Shown here one piece after another: positions 34,864 to 47,800 of a stretch of 64,000 nucleotides of DNA. The stretch is taken from assembly GCA_024220505.1 (NCBI GenBank), contig JAKZZE010000011.1, positions 1,426,001-1,490,000 of the forward strand. Direction: 5' to 3'. Every line of letters starts with the position of its first letter. Position 1 is the stretch's first letter. The notes beneath the pieces were generated by a model. It had not been told where the DNA came from. It saw nothing but the letters and a program-made list of their open reading frames with translations, and did no database searches. This DNA comes from Rhizopus arrhizus. Its lineage: Eukaryota > Mucoromycota > Mucoromycetes > Mucorales > Rhizopodaceae. The position numbers and the translations under genes were made by a program.

Positions 34864-36585
34864 TTTTTCAAGATAAATTATATAAAAAGGAAGAAAAAAA
34901 AAAACAAGAGTACAAAATAAACTAAAGATGAGCACAAAACAACCTGATACTTTTGTTTGTTCTACAAAAAAAGCGAAGAAAAAAAAGCCTTTGGAGTTAA
35001 AGATATTACATTTAAATAAAAAAAAAAAAAAAAGAAGAAGAAGAGAAAGTTTAAACTGTTTATGAATAGCCTCTCTGAATGTTTCAATAGTTAAACAGTA
35101 TTAAAGAAGACTTATTTTTAATCGATAGTGGGTAACTGTAACACTGGTAAAATGAGGCTATAAAAAAAGTACTTTTTTTTTCCTTTTTTTTTTTTTTTCT
35201 TTTTTTTTTAAACAAAACATTCTTTCTAAAAGGTAAGTTCTTAATATTATATGTACTCTATTATTGTTCTGATGGTACTTGAACTTTAGTAAAATCGTAT
35301 TAGTTGCTTTCTTGATGTTTCAAATGGTCTTTATAAAGTCTTTTTCCCAGGATTATAGTTGCTTCTTCTTTTGCTTGTTAGTATAAGCTTGGCTGCTGTC
35401 TTTTTTTCTTTTTCTTTTTTTTTCTCATGGTCCACCTAAAGCAAGGTTCTATTACTTTTACTATATACTTGATAACTAATAATTATTATAGAGGAGTATT
35501 GCTTCCTTTTTTTTTTTTTTTTTTTACTTGTTGGTAAAGCTTAGCAAGGTTTTTCTCTTAGCCCATCTAAAGAAAGGTACTATCACTTTTATTATATATA
35601 CTCAATAGCTAATAATTATTATAGATGTCTGCTGCTTTTTTTACTTGTGAGTATACGCTTAGCTAGTTTTCTTCCCATGGTCTATCTAAAGAAAGGTACT
35701 ATTACTTTTACTACATATACACGATAGCTAATAATTGTTATAGATGAATGCTGCTCTGCTTTGGCCTCTTTCTGTTTCTTTCCTAATTTTCGCTTTGGTT
35801 CTTAAGTACTGATGTCTTTTCTTTTGCTTTGAGTGCCCAAGTCCTTGAATTCTTGAATCCTTGTGTCTCTGAATCCTTGAGCTTGGCTTTTTTTTTTTTT
35901 TTTTTTTTTTTTTCTTTTGAGAACTTTTTGAGTTCCACGAGACTAGTTGATGTATTTTTAGATTAGATGCTGCTATTCTGGTGACATTAGGTAAGTCAAG
36001 TACACTTTTAAAACGCTACAAGCAAAGAAATACTATGTATTGTTATTATTATTTTATTTAAATAAAAAAAAAAAGCTATTTTTTATAAACAAAATCCCTA
36101 TTTTTTTGTATATATAAAGCAATATTTATTGCAATATGAATGGTCAATAAAGAAGTATATAAAGCAATATAAGTGGTTCATAAAGAAGTATATAAAGCAA
36201 TATGAGTGGTCAATAAAGAAGTATATAAGGCAATAGGAGTGTTCGATGAAGAAGTATATAAGGCAATAGGAGTGTTCGATGAAGAAGTATATAAGGCAAT
36301 ATGAGCGGTCGATAAAAGAACAAAAAGACATATAAAGTAATGTTTTAAAACGTATCATTCGTTGCCCAAACGTTGACTAGTATTAATTGAAACGTAAAAA
36401 ATGGTTTGGTAAAAGAACACTAAACGACCTCCTCTTGCTTGCGTAAAAGTTATTTAACGATTACTGCTCTGCCTCGAAAATCGTTTAAAAGAGCAATAAA
36501 ATTCCGTGGAGTTGCGTTAAACTTCGCGTTGTTGCGCTCATTTATGCTAAAAAACTACGTTTAATATCTCCAATTATTTGCAGTG
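34864..36585. other. E1 right non-coding end with subterminal repeats
   Basis: No gene seen. Contains three or four diverged copies of a ~100-150-bp block beginning near AAAGAAAGGTACTATTACTTT (35430-35790), long T runs, and the 33-bp repeats listed separately. Homologous stretches occur at the same end of E2-E5. Confidence 0.75.
36108..36325. repeat. 33-bp subterminal repeats of E1 (about six units)
   Basis: Units of the form TATATAAAGCAATATGAGTG followed by GTCAATAAAGAAG, with AGG/GTT and CGATG variants, in tandem about 260 bp from the right terminus. Open reading frames across them (repeating YCLIYF) are an artefact of the period being a multiple of three. Confidence 0.9.
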
Positions 36586-36588
36586 ACT

Positions 36589-39321
36589 CACTGCAAATAA
36601 TTGGTGATTTTCAGCGTTATCAGTCATTTGCAGTCATTTCTAACATCAAAATTTCAACGATTTGAACAACATTGAATAAACGAAAAAAATTAAAATGCTC
36701 TGTATTGCACCTTTTTGAATTTTGAAAAAAGATTTAGGTGCGAAAAAAATAAAGAAATTTAATAATTTTATTATTTTTTTTGTGGTGTAAGTATTCATAG
36801 AGTTATTCATGTTTTAAAAAAGTGTCTTTTTTTTTTCAAATAGTCTCTTTTTGGAAAGTCTGTTCTCCTCTATCGTTGAAAGACCGATGTTTTCTTTTTT
36901 TTATTTTTGAGGGCAAGATGCGGAAAACAAAAACACATTATGATTATTTTGATCAAAAGAATACATATTAGGAAGGCAGTCTGTGCTTTTTAGCTTAGCT
37001 CATTAGAAACGTGTAACAGAATGTAACAAAATAGTTGCGTTTGGGAAAAAAAAAGAAGCTGAAAAATTAAAAGTAAAAAAAAAAAGACAAAGTTAAAAAA
37101 AAAAGACCTAGTAAGAAAAAAAAAAAAAAAAAAAAAAGAGCATAGCAATAAAAGGTTCCTTATTCAAATAAAAACAATAACCTAACAGTAAACATGTTTT
37201 ATAAAAATACAAATGCTTTTACATTATAACAAAAAAATACGTGTATATTCTAAAAAGAATAAAAAAAAAAAGAAGCTTTGTTAACATCTTGTTACAAGGC
37301 AATTATAATTAATAGATACATGAACAGTTTTTTTGTTTTTCAAGTAAATAGATTGCTTTATTATTTTTTTTATGACAAATAATATAAAAGAATATATGTT
37401 TTTAAGCTTATACTAGTTCATTACTTACTTTATGTTTGCACATAGGTGTAATTTGCCATTAGCCATTAGCCATCAGCCATTAGAGATGTTAACATTGCCA
37501 GCTTCCTTTACCAAAAAGGGCTTTTCAACAACAAGCAACAATATAAGTTTGATATTCTTATAGTTTTATCGTGTTGGAAAGAACAACTTTGCTCATGAGG
37601 TTCATGTTCGTCATCCGAATGTGTCCCATTAGGAATTCCTAATGTAAAAAAAAAAAAAAAAAAAAAAGAAACCGACATTAGACTTGGTTGTTATTTTTTT
37701 TTTATGAACTTACATATGGTCAATACTTGAGCATTCTTTTTTATCTTTTGTACCTTTGTCATCTAGTGTATTCCATGAAACAAAACAAGGGAGAAAAAAA
37801 AAGAAGTTGTTTTTCTGCTATAATTTGTTGATACCGACCTTTTTTTTTTTATTTCAAGTAAAAAAAAAAAGAAAAAATAATATCCTCCACGTTAAATATA
37901 TTGTACGCAAGTAATAAAACTTACTCAAGCAATGTATAAATTATCTTTTGGGGTATCATTAAATACAAACTACATGAAAAGCAACTGTTTTTGTTTTCTA
38001 ATATGGATAGACAGTGAATAAGTGTAACATTGGTAAAATAAGGCTACAAAAAAGCACTTTTCTTTTTTTTTTCTTCTCTTTTTTATAAAAGTTCTTAATA
38101 TTACATATATATTCTATTCCTATTCTAATGGTACTTGTACTTTAGTAAAATCGTATTTGTTGCTTTCTTTCTATTTGAAATGGTCTTTATAAAGTCTCTT
38201 TCCCAGGATTATCATTGCTTCTTCTTTTATTTGTTGGTATAAGCTTGACTGGTGTCTTTTTTTCTTTTCTTTCTTTTTAATGGTCCATCTAAAGCAAGGT
38301 ACTATTACTTTTACTACATACACTCAATAGCTAATAATTATTATAGATGCGTGCTGCTTTTTTAGTTGTTTGTATACCCTTAGCTAGTTTTCTTCCCATG
38401 GTCTATCTAAAGTAAGGTACTATTACTTTCACGATATATACACGATAGCTAATAAATGTTATAGGTGAATGCTGCTTTGCTTTGGCCTCTTCTATCTCTT
38501 TTCTGTCTTTGCTTTGGTTCTAAAGTACTGATGTCTTTTCTTTTGCTTTGAGTGCTCAAGTCCTTGAATCCTTGAATCCTTGAATCCTTGAATCCTTGTG
38601 TCTCTGAATCCTTGAGCTTGGCTTTTTTTTTTTTTTTTTTTTCTTTTTTTTCTTTTGAGAACTTTTTGAGTTCCACGAGACTAGTTGATATATTTTTAGA
38701 TTAGATGCTGCTATTCTGGTGACATTAGGTAAGTCAACTACACTTTTAAAACGCTACAAGCAAAGAAATATCATATTTTGTTATTATTATTTTATTCAAA
38801 TAAAAAAAAAAGCTATTTTTTATAAACAAAATCCCTATTTTTTTTGTATATATAAAGCAATATTTATTGCAATTTGAATGGTCAATAAAGAAGTATATAA
38901 GCTATATGAGTGGTTCATAAAGAAGTATATAAGCTATATAAGTGGTTCATAAAGAAATATATAAGGCAATATGAGTGGTCAATAAAGAAGTATATAAGGC
39001 AATAGGAGTGTTCGATGAAGAAGTATATAAGGCAATATGAGCGGTCGATAAAAGAACAAAAAGACATATAAAGTAATGTTTTAAAACGTATCATTCGTTG
39101 CTCAAACGTTGACTAGTATTAATTGAAACGTAAAAAATGCTTTGGTAAAAGAACACTAAATGACATCCTCTTGCTTGCGTAAAAGTTATTTAACGATTAC
39201 TGAACTGCATCGAAAATCGTTTAAAAGAGCAATAAAATTCCGTGGAATTGCGTTAAACTTCGCGTTGTTGCGCTCATTTATGCTAAAAAACTACGTTTAA
39301 TATCTCCAATTATTTGCAGTG
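36589..39321 (+). mobile_element. E2: non-autonomous CACTA-family derivative (2.7 kb)
   Basis: Left end like E1 29289-30460, right end like E1 35130-36585, joined through a ~250-bp stretch near 37800-38010 not obvious in E1; no genes remain. Flanked by ACT (36586-36588, 39322-39324). 33-bp repeats at about 38843-39060. Small repeats inside include five copies of TCCTTGAATC near 38555. Confidence 0.9.
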
Positions 39322-39813
39322 ACTGCAAATAATGTTGCGCCTTTGACGTAGAATTCTGATATCGGTGACAGTCATAGGTCCACAGATTTTAAAGTTTTTT
39401 TTAAAAAAACATTATATCTTGTTGTATTGGTCATTTTCGAAATATGAAAAAAGATTTAGGTGCGAAAAAAATAAAGAAATTTAACGATGTTATTATTTTA
39501 TTTGTGGTGTAAATATTCGTAAAGTTATTCACGTTTTAAAAAAATGTCTTTTTTTTTACAGATGATCTTTTTTTGGAAAGCTTGTTCTCCTCTATCGTTG
39601 AAAGACCGATATCTTCTTTTTTTTACTTTTGAGGGCAAAATGCGGAAAACAAAAACACATTGTGATTATTTTGATCAGAAGAATACATATTAGGAAGGCA
39701 GTCTGTGCTTTTTGGCTTAGCTCATTAGAAACGTGTAACAGAATGTAACAAAATAGTCGCGTTTGGGAAAAAAAAAAAGAAGCTGAAAAATTAAAAGTAA
39801 AAAAAAAAGACAA

Positions 39814-39859
<46 letters not shown>

Positions 39860-42170
39860 ATAGCAATAAAATGTTACTTATTCAAATGAAAACAATAACC
39901 TAACAGTAAACATGTTTTATAAAAATACAAATGCTTGTACATTATAACAAGAATACGTGTATATTCTAAAAAGAATAATAAAAAAAAAAGAAGCTTTGTT
40001 AACATCTTGTTACAAAGCAATTATAATCAATAGATACAAGCACAGCGTTTTTATTTTTCAAGTAAATTGATTGCTTTATTATTTTTCATGACATACAATA
40101 AAAAGAATATATGTTTTTAAGCTTATATTAGTTCATTACTTACTTTATGTTTGCAGATGGGTGTAATTTGCCATTAGCCATTAGCCATTAGCCATTAGAG
40201 ATGTTAACATTGCCAGCTTCCTTTACCAAAAAGGGCTTTTCAACAACAAGCAACAATATAAGTTTGATATTCTTATAGTTTTATCGTGTTAAAGCGAAAA
40301 ACTTTGCTCATGAGGTTCATGTTCGTCATCCGAATGTGTCCCATTAGGAATTCCTAATGTAAAAAAAAAAAAAAAAAAACTGACATTAGACTTGGTTGTT
40401 ATTATTATTTTTATAAGCTTACATTTGACCAGTGCTTGAGCTTTCCCTTTTTTTTTTGTTTTGTGCCTTTGGCATCTAGTGTATTCCATGAAACAAAACA
40501 AGGGAGAAAAAAAAAAAGATATTGTTTTACTGCTATAATTTGTTAAGATACCGACTTTTTTTTTTATTTCAAGTAAACAATAAAATAAAATAATACCCTT
40601 CATGCTAAACATATTGCATTCAAGTAATAAACCTTGTTCAAGTAATGTATCAGTTACCTTTTGGGATACCATTAAATGTAAACTATATGAAAAGCAACAG
40701 TTTTTGATTTCTAATATGGATAGACATTGAATAAGTGTAACATTGGTAAAATAAGGCTACAAAAAAAAAACACTTTTCTTTTTTTTTTTTCTTTTTTTCT
40801 TCTTCTCTTTTTTATAAAAGGTAAGTTCTTAATATTACATATATATTCTATTTCTATTCTAATGGTACTTGTACTTTAGTAAAATCGTATTAGTTGCTTT
40901 CTTGATGTTTCAAATGGTCTTTATAAAGTCTTTTTCCCAGGATTATAGTTGCTTCTTCTTTTACTTGTTAGTATAAGCTTGGCTGGTGTCTTTTTTTCTT
41001 TTCTTTTTTTTTTTCATGGTCCATCTAAAGCAAGGTACTATTACTTTTACTACATACACTCAATAGCTAATAATTATTATAGATGCCTGCTGCTATTTTA
41101 GTCGTTTGTATACGTTTAGCTAGTTTTCTTCCCATGGTCTATCTGAAGAAAGGTACTATTACTTTTACTACATACACTCAATAGCTAATAATTGTTATAG
41201 ATGCGTGCTGCTTTTTTTTTTTTTTTTTTACTTATTGGTAAAAGCTCAGCAAGTTTTCTTCCCCTTGTCTATGTAAAGAAAGGTACTATTACTTTTATTA
41301 TATACATGATGGCTAATAATTGTTATAGACGAATGCTCCTTTGCTTTGGCCTCTTCTATCTCTTTTCTGTCTTTGCTTTGGTTCTTAAGTACTGATGTCT
41401 TTTCTTTTGCTTTGAGTGCCCAAGTCCTTGAATTCTTGAATCCTTGTGTCTTTGAATTCTTGAGCTTGGCTTTTTTTTTCTTTTTTTTTTTTTTTTTTTT
41501 TTTTTTGAGAACTTTTTGAGTTCCACGAGACTAATTGATGTATTTTTAGATTAGATGCTGCTATTCTGGTGACAATAGGTAAGTCAAGTACACTTTTAAA
41601 ACGCTACAAGCAAAGAAATATCATATTTTGTTATTATTATTTTATTCAAATAAAAAAAAAGCTATTTTTTATAAACAAAATCCCTATTTTTTTATGTGTA
41701 TAAAGCAATATTTATTGCAATATGAATGGTCAATAAAGAAGTATATAAGCTATATAAGTGGTTCATAAAGAAGTATATAAAGCAATATGAGTGGTTCATA
41801 AAGAAATATATAAGGCAATAGGAGTGGTCAATAAAGAAGTATATAAGGCAATAGGAGTGTTCGATGAAGAAGTATATAAGGCAATATGGGCGGTCGATAA
41901 AAGAACAAAAAGACATATAAAGTAATGTTTTAAAACGTATCATTCGTTGCTCAAACGTTGACTAGTATTAATTGAAACGTAAAAAATGCTTTGGTAAAAG
42001 AACACTAAATGACATCCTCTTGCTTGCGTAAAAGTTATTTAACGATTACTGAACTGCATCGAAAATCGTTTAAAAGAGCAATAAAATTCCGTGGAATTGC
42101 GTTAAACTTCGCGTTGTTGCGCTCATTTATGCTAAAAAACTACGTTTAATATCTCCAATTATTTGCAGTG
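39322..42170 (+). mobile_element. E3: non-autonomous CACTA-family derivative (2.8 kb)
   Basis: Begins ACTGCAAATAATGTTGCG, lacking its first C because E2 inserted one base inside the terminus; ends TTATTTGCAGTG. The left ~120 bp differ from E1 and E2 but match E4 and E6. No genes. 33-bp repeats at about 41690-41905. Confidence 0.88.
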
Positions 42171-42171
42171 A

Positions 42172-44884
42172 CACTGCAAATAATAGTGTAAATTGGGTAA
42201 CAAATCGTTTACCAATCTTGCGAAATAATTTACATTCGTGTACAATCAGGTAAGAGATTTATCCACGCACAGCCTCCTGTCTCTGCCACAAATCGTGTAT
42301 GTTATTGTTCGTCCTTTAGTTATGTGATGGTGCAAGATTTGTGGCCAACACAGGAGACTGTTGGGAGACTTTTTCGTTAACTGATCTTGCAAGATGGATC
42401 TTTCATCAGTTACGTTGTGGCTCTTGTTTATTATCAATTTAACATCTAATGGTGCTTGGCAACCAATCATGCTTTGTAAAACACTACTTTATTTGTCTTT
42501 TCGCTCTTTTATAAACCACTCATATTGCCTTATATACTTCTTTATTGACCACTCATATTGCATTATATATTTCTTTATTGACCACTTATATAGCTTATAT
42601 ACTTCTTTATTGACCATTCATATTGCAATAAATATTGCTTTATATACACAAAAAAATAGAGATTTTGTTTATAAAAAATAGCTTTTTTTATTTGAATAAA
42701 ATAATAATAACAATACATAGTATTTCTTTGCTTGTAGCGCTTTAAAAGTGTACTTGACTTACCTATTGTCACCAGAATAGCAGCATCTAATCTAAAAATA
42801 CATCAATTAGTCTCGTGGAACTCAAAAAGTTCTCAAAAAAAAAAAAAAAAAAAAAAGAAAAAGAAAAAAAAAAGCCAAGCTCGAGGATTCAAAGACACAA
42901 GGATTCAATGACTTGGGCACTCAAAGCAAAAGAAAAGACATCAGTACTTAAGAGCCAAAGTAAAAACAAGGAAAGAAACAGAAAGAGGCCAAAGCAAAGC
43001 AGCATTCATCTATAACATTTATTAGCTATCGTGTATATATCGTGAAAGTAATAGTACCTTACTTTAGATAGACCATGGGAAGAAAACTAGCTAAGGGTAT
43101 ACAAACAACTAAAAAAGCAGCACGCATCTATAATAATTATTAGCTATTGAGTGTATGTAGTAAAAGTAATAGTACCTTGCTTTAGATGGACCATGAAAAA
43201 AAAAAGAAAAGAAAAAAAGAAACCAGTCAAGCTTACACCAACAAGTAAAAGAAGAAGCAATGATAATCCTGGGAAAAAGACTTTATAAAGACCATTTAAA
43301 CCATAGAGAAAGCAGCCGATACATCTTTACTACAGTAAAAGCACCATTAGAGCTGGAATAGAATATATATAATATTAAGAACTTACCTTTTATAAAAAAG
43401 AGAAGAAAAAAAAGAAAAAAAAAAAGAAAAGTGCTTTTTTGTAGCCTTATTTTACCAATGTTACACTTATTCAATGTCTATCCATATTAGAAAACAAAAA
43501 CAGTTGCTTTTCATGTAGTTTGTATTTAATGGTATCCCAAAAGATAATTTATACATTGCTTGAACAAGTTTTATTACTTGCGTGCAATATCTTTAAAATG
43601 GAGGATATTCTTTTTTCTTTTTTTTTTTATTTCAAGTAAAAAAAAAAAAAGGTCGATATCAACAAATTATAGCAGAAAAACAACTTCTTTTTTTTTCTTC
43701 CTTGTTTTGTTTCATGGAATACACTAGATGACAAAGGTACAAAAGATAAAAAAGAATGCTCAAGTATTGACCATATGTAAGTTTATAAAAAACAATAATA
43801 ACAACCAAGTCTAATGTCAGTTTCTTTTTTTTTTACATTAGGAATTCCTAATGGGACACATTCGGATGACGAACATGAACCTCATGAGCAAAGTTGTTCT
43901 TTCCAACACGATAAAACTATAAGAATATCAAACTTATATTGTTGCTTGTTGTTGAAAAGCCCTTTTTGGTAAAGGAAGCTGGCAATGTTAACATCTCTAA
44001 TGGCTGATGGCTAATGGCTAATGGCAAATTACACCTATGTGCAAACATAAAGTAAGTAATGAACTAGTATAAGCTTAAAAACATATATTCTTTTATATTA
44101 TTTGTCATAAAAAAAATAATAAAGCAATCTATTTACTTGAAAAACAAAAAAACTGTTCATGTATCTATTAATTATAATTGCCTTGTAACAAGATGTTAAC
44201 AAAGCTTCTTTTTTTTTTTATTCTTTTTAGAATATACACGTATTTTTTTGTTATAATGTAAAAGCATTTGTATTTTTATAAAACATGTTTACTGTTAGGT
44301 TATTGTTTTTATTTGAATAAGGAACCTTTTATTGCTATGCTCTTTTTTTTTTTTTTTTTTTTTTCTTACTAGGTCTTTTTTTTTTAACTTTGTCTTTTTT
44401 TTTTTACTTTTAATTTTTCAGCTTCTTTTTTTTTCCCAAACGCAACTATTTTGTTACATTCTGTTACACGTTTCTAATGAGCTAAGCTAAAAAGCACAGA
44501 CTGCCTTCCTAATATGTATTCTTTTGATCAAAATAATCATAATGTGTTTTTGTTTTCCGCATCTTGCCCTCAAAAATAAAAAAAAGAAAACATCGGTCTT
44601 TCAACGATAGAGGAGAACAGACTTTCCAAAAAGAGACTATTTGAAAAAAAAAAGACACTTTTTTAAAACATGAATAACTCTATGAATACTTACACCACAA
44701 AAAAAATAATAACATCGTTAAATTTCTTTATTTTTTTCGCACCTAAATCTTTTTTCATATTTCGAAAATGACCAATACAGCAAGATATAATGTTTTTCTA
44801 AAAAAAAAAACTTTAAAATCTGTGGACCTATGATTGTCACCGATGTCAGAATTCTACGTCAAAGGTGCAACATTATTTGCAGTG
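42172..44884 (-). mobile_element. E4: inverted non-autonomous CACTA-family derivative (2.7 kb)
   Basis: Bounded by CACTGCAAATAATAG and CATTATTTGCAGTG; opposite in orientation to E3. Its E3-like part starts at about 42470. The first ~290 bp (42185-42470) are different from the other copies and hold a small inverted repeat around AAGATTTGTGGCC / CCACAAATC. No gene. 33-bp repeats at about 42496-42645. Confidence 0.85.
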
Positions 44885-47800
44885 ATTAACTTATACAATC
44901 TACTATTAGTTAATCTTCCCTCAAGCAGGGCAATGCTGAGACAATTGGTACTTGGGTGTTATAATATTACTGGTTTCGATATATATATTTGTTGCTCTAC
45001 TGCTACACGTAGTGATTGATTTGAATATAGCAATAATTCCACCAATTCCTTCTGAGTATATTATTGTAGTATATTCGTCAAAAATAATCTGTTCCTTCAG
45101 ATTAAGTCAACAGATTCTTCACGAGTCGTAATAGAATAAACGTAGTATTTAGGGATTGTTCAGTTAAAATATACAATAAAGATTATATATAAATTTAAAT
45201 GAACGTGAACACAAAGGATCGAGACAATAAGTATTTGTTTGTTACAATAACCCAAAAATGGAATTTAGGTTTTGTTTTATAAAATAAAGTTTTTAAAAGT
45301 CAAGATTAAAAATTAAAAAAAAAAGTTCAAAATTCTCTTCTCAATTCAGCACACCTTAAGCACACCTCTTCTACTCAGCTTTTGATGACGTCGGCAGCAT
45401 CTACGCAAAGGCACACTTCACCTACTATATCATTTCTCAATACTGATAATGTACTAAGGGAGAAGATATACTTTTTGAAGGACTTGATTAAGACGGTAAA
45501 AGATATATCAACTAAGTTGCCTATTTGATTTTCTATTAATTCACTTCAATTCGAACGAGAACCTAGGCCGACTGAAAAAACCTACTTCGAGCAATTGGTA
45601 CCAGAATAATAAGAGAACCACCAAATAGATAAAGGCAAGTGTACGTTATAAGAGAGTGAGTGAATAAACAAAGGTTTTAGAGAGAACTTTGATTATTCCA
45701 AAAGAAAAAATAAAATAAAAAAATAGGTCGATTTTTCGATATCTTTATTACATAACAAATTCTTAGACTTTATATACTTTTGCAAGCGCATAAAGTATTA
45801 ACAGAGGATGAGTAAAAAATAAAATAAAAACATGTCAGAACATTGACGAGGGTAACCGAGGATAAGAAAGGAAAATAAAAAAACATCAGACAAGAGAAAC
45901 ATCCAACGGAAGAAAGTAAAGGAACAAAAATATGATCTGAGCAAATGTCATCGGAAGAAGCACACAATACATCGAACCACCCAGCTAAACCTAGAACCTA
46001 ACCGACAAAAAGGAAAGTGCACCCCAACTGTATATGGCCATCAATTCACTTGAGCTCCGCCAGCAAGTTGCAGGTCACCTGATCAACTCCGGGGTTCTCC
46101 TTCAGCTGGTGTCAACCATAGCCGCTTCCCACTATAAACTTCTTAGCCAATCATATTTCCCAAAGAGCTTCGCTTAAACATGTCCCCCACTGCACATAAT
46201 TGCTATATATATAGCATTATATTTGACAGAATATAATGAGATATTTCGGGTTTACGTCAATATATTTACAGATTCCATAAAATATGTACTTCGTATATTT
46301 TGCTCGAAATGTTAAGATATGTATATAAAATACCGTGTTACTTTTGGTGACGCGCCGCTTCATTGTTCTTTCTACGATGATACACAAACATAACGCTTTT
46401 CCATTGGACCTTACATGCTTGCGTTTCTCTTTGATGCTATTTCTTTATTGGCTTATAGCCTTTTAGCAAAGCTTCCTTATAGGTCTATTTCTCTTTAATA
46501 TTACTTCTTTATTGGCTTATTGCCTTTTCACAATACTTTCTTATTGGTTTATTATGATTATATATAGCTCTGGATGATTTGTATTAGGAAAAAAATAGGC
46601 TTAAAATACAGTATTATTGGTCAAAAATGTGGTTTTATTCATTTATTTTTGGCCTCTTTTGCCATATTGATTATATATTATTGGTTCATTTGATTATTAA
46701 ATATGATTTAAAAAAAAAGAGGGGGAGGGAGCAGGGAATTTATGGGAATAATGAAACATCACCTTTAAACGGTAGATACAAAAAAAATTTTTTTTTTCAA
46801 AATTGCACTTACCTTGACCTCAGAAGCATCAAACAATAGAATATAGCAGACAAATCAGGCAAAATAAACAAATACAATGAAGCAGTCTCAAAAGAGATCA
46901 AAAGCAATATAAAGATGAAGACAGTAGACTAAGCAGGAGGAAAGTAGAGTCAAAGCTAAATAAAATGAAAGATTAATTACAGTGAAACATGATGTACCCG
47001 ATTTTCTTACATTAAACCTCTTTCAAAACCAGAAGACGATGCCAAACTATTCAAACAGCTTCAGAATCAAGCCTAAAAAACTAAATTTGATTGTTAATAA
47101 AGATAATGAAGGTTTAAAAGCATACTTACCACATAAACAGATACAGAAAGACTCAAGAACTTATGATAGCCATGAGCATATCTATAAATCTTTAATAAAG
47201 AACATTAGAAAAAAAAATTTAAAAAAAGAGAGACTTACCTGGGATAACAAATCAAAAAAAAAGAAAGAAAGAAAAGAAAAGATTCATCTGAGACATCAAT
47301 CCTTTTATAGATTTTTTGACTTGAATAGAACTGAGTTTACAGTTGAACGCAATAGTATTTAAGGTGTGTCTAGCTTCAATGTTAAGTTTCTTTACTTTTC
47401 CTTCAAAGTACCTTATATCAATATGTCTGACCGTATTATCGAAATCAACCCTGCACCTGTCAATGCTCGTAATCCTAGCTCTACCGATATGAACAATACA
47501 TCAAAGGTGATCATTGCAGAGGTCTCATATTTATTTATAGAGATATAGTTTTACTGTAATTCAGTAGTATTAAATTTATCTATGAGTATTTACTTTTTGT
47601 ATAAATACAACAAAAACTTTTATACAATTGATATGTCGCTTTATGAACTCCTTATATACAGCTCCAAAATCAAACAATAAGAATCTTTAATACTCAGTTT
47701 GAAGTTCCAGAGGAAGAACAAGTTTCAATTGATGTTGTTACATTACCGACATTATACAAGTGCCGCTAAACAAGAATAAATTTTTCATCGAGTAAAGTCA

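Larger units (their letters stand above)
29289..36585 (+). mobile_element. CACTA/Plavaka-type transposon E1, apparently autonomous
   Basis: 7297 bp, from CACTGCAAATAGTTGG to CCAATTATTTGCAGTG, with a 3-bp ACT duplication at 29286-29288 and 36586-36588. CACTG termini and 3-bp duplications are typical of the CACTA superfamily. It holds a plus-strand tnp2 transposase and a minus-strand accessory gene arranged convergently, long non-coding ends rich in homopolymers, and 33-bp subterminal repeats at the right end. Confidence 0.92.

Noticed and set aside
36098..36358. Hydrophobic repetitive frame (YCLIYF units), also at 41692-41943 and 49524-49751
   Set aside because: Product of reading 33-bp tandem DNA repeats; the period is a multiple of three, so any frame stays open.
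46982..47362. 126-codon lysine-rich frame
   Set aside because: Composition follows the local A-rich sequence; no domain, no splice or promoter support.
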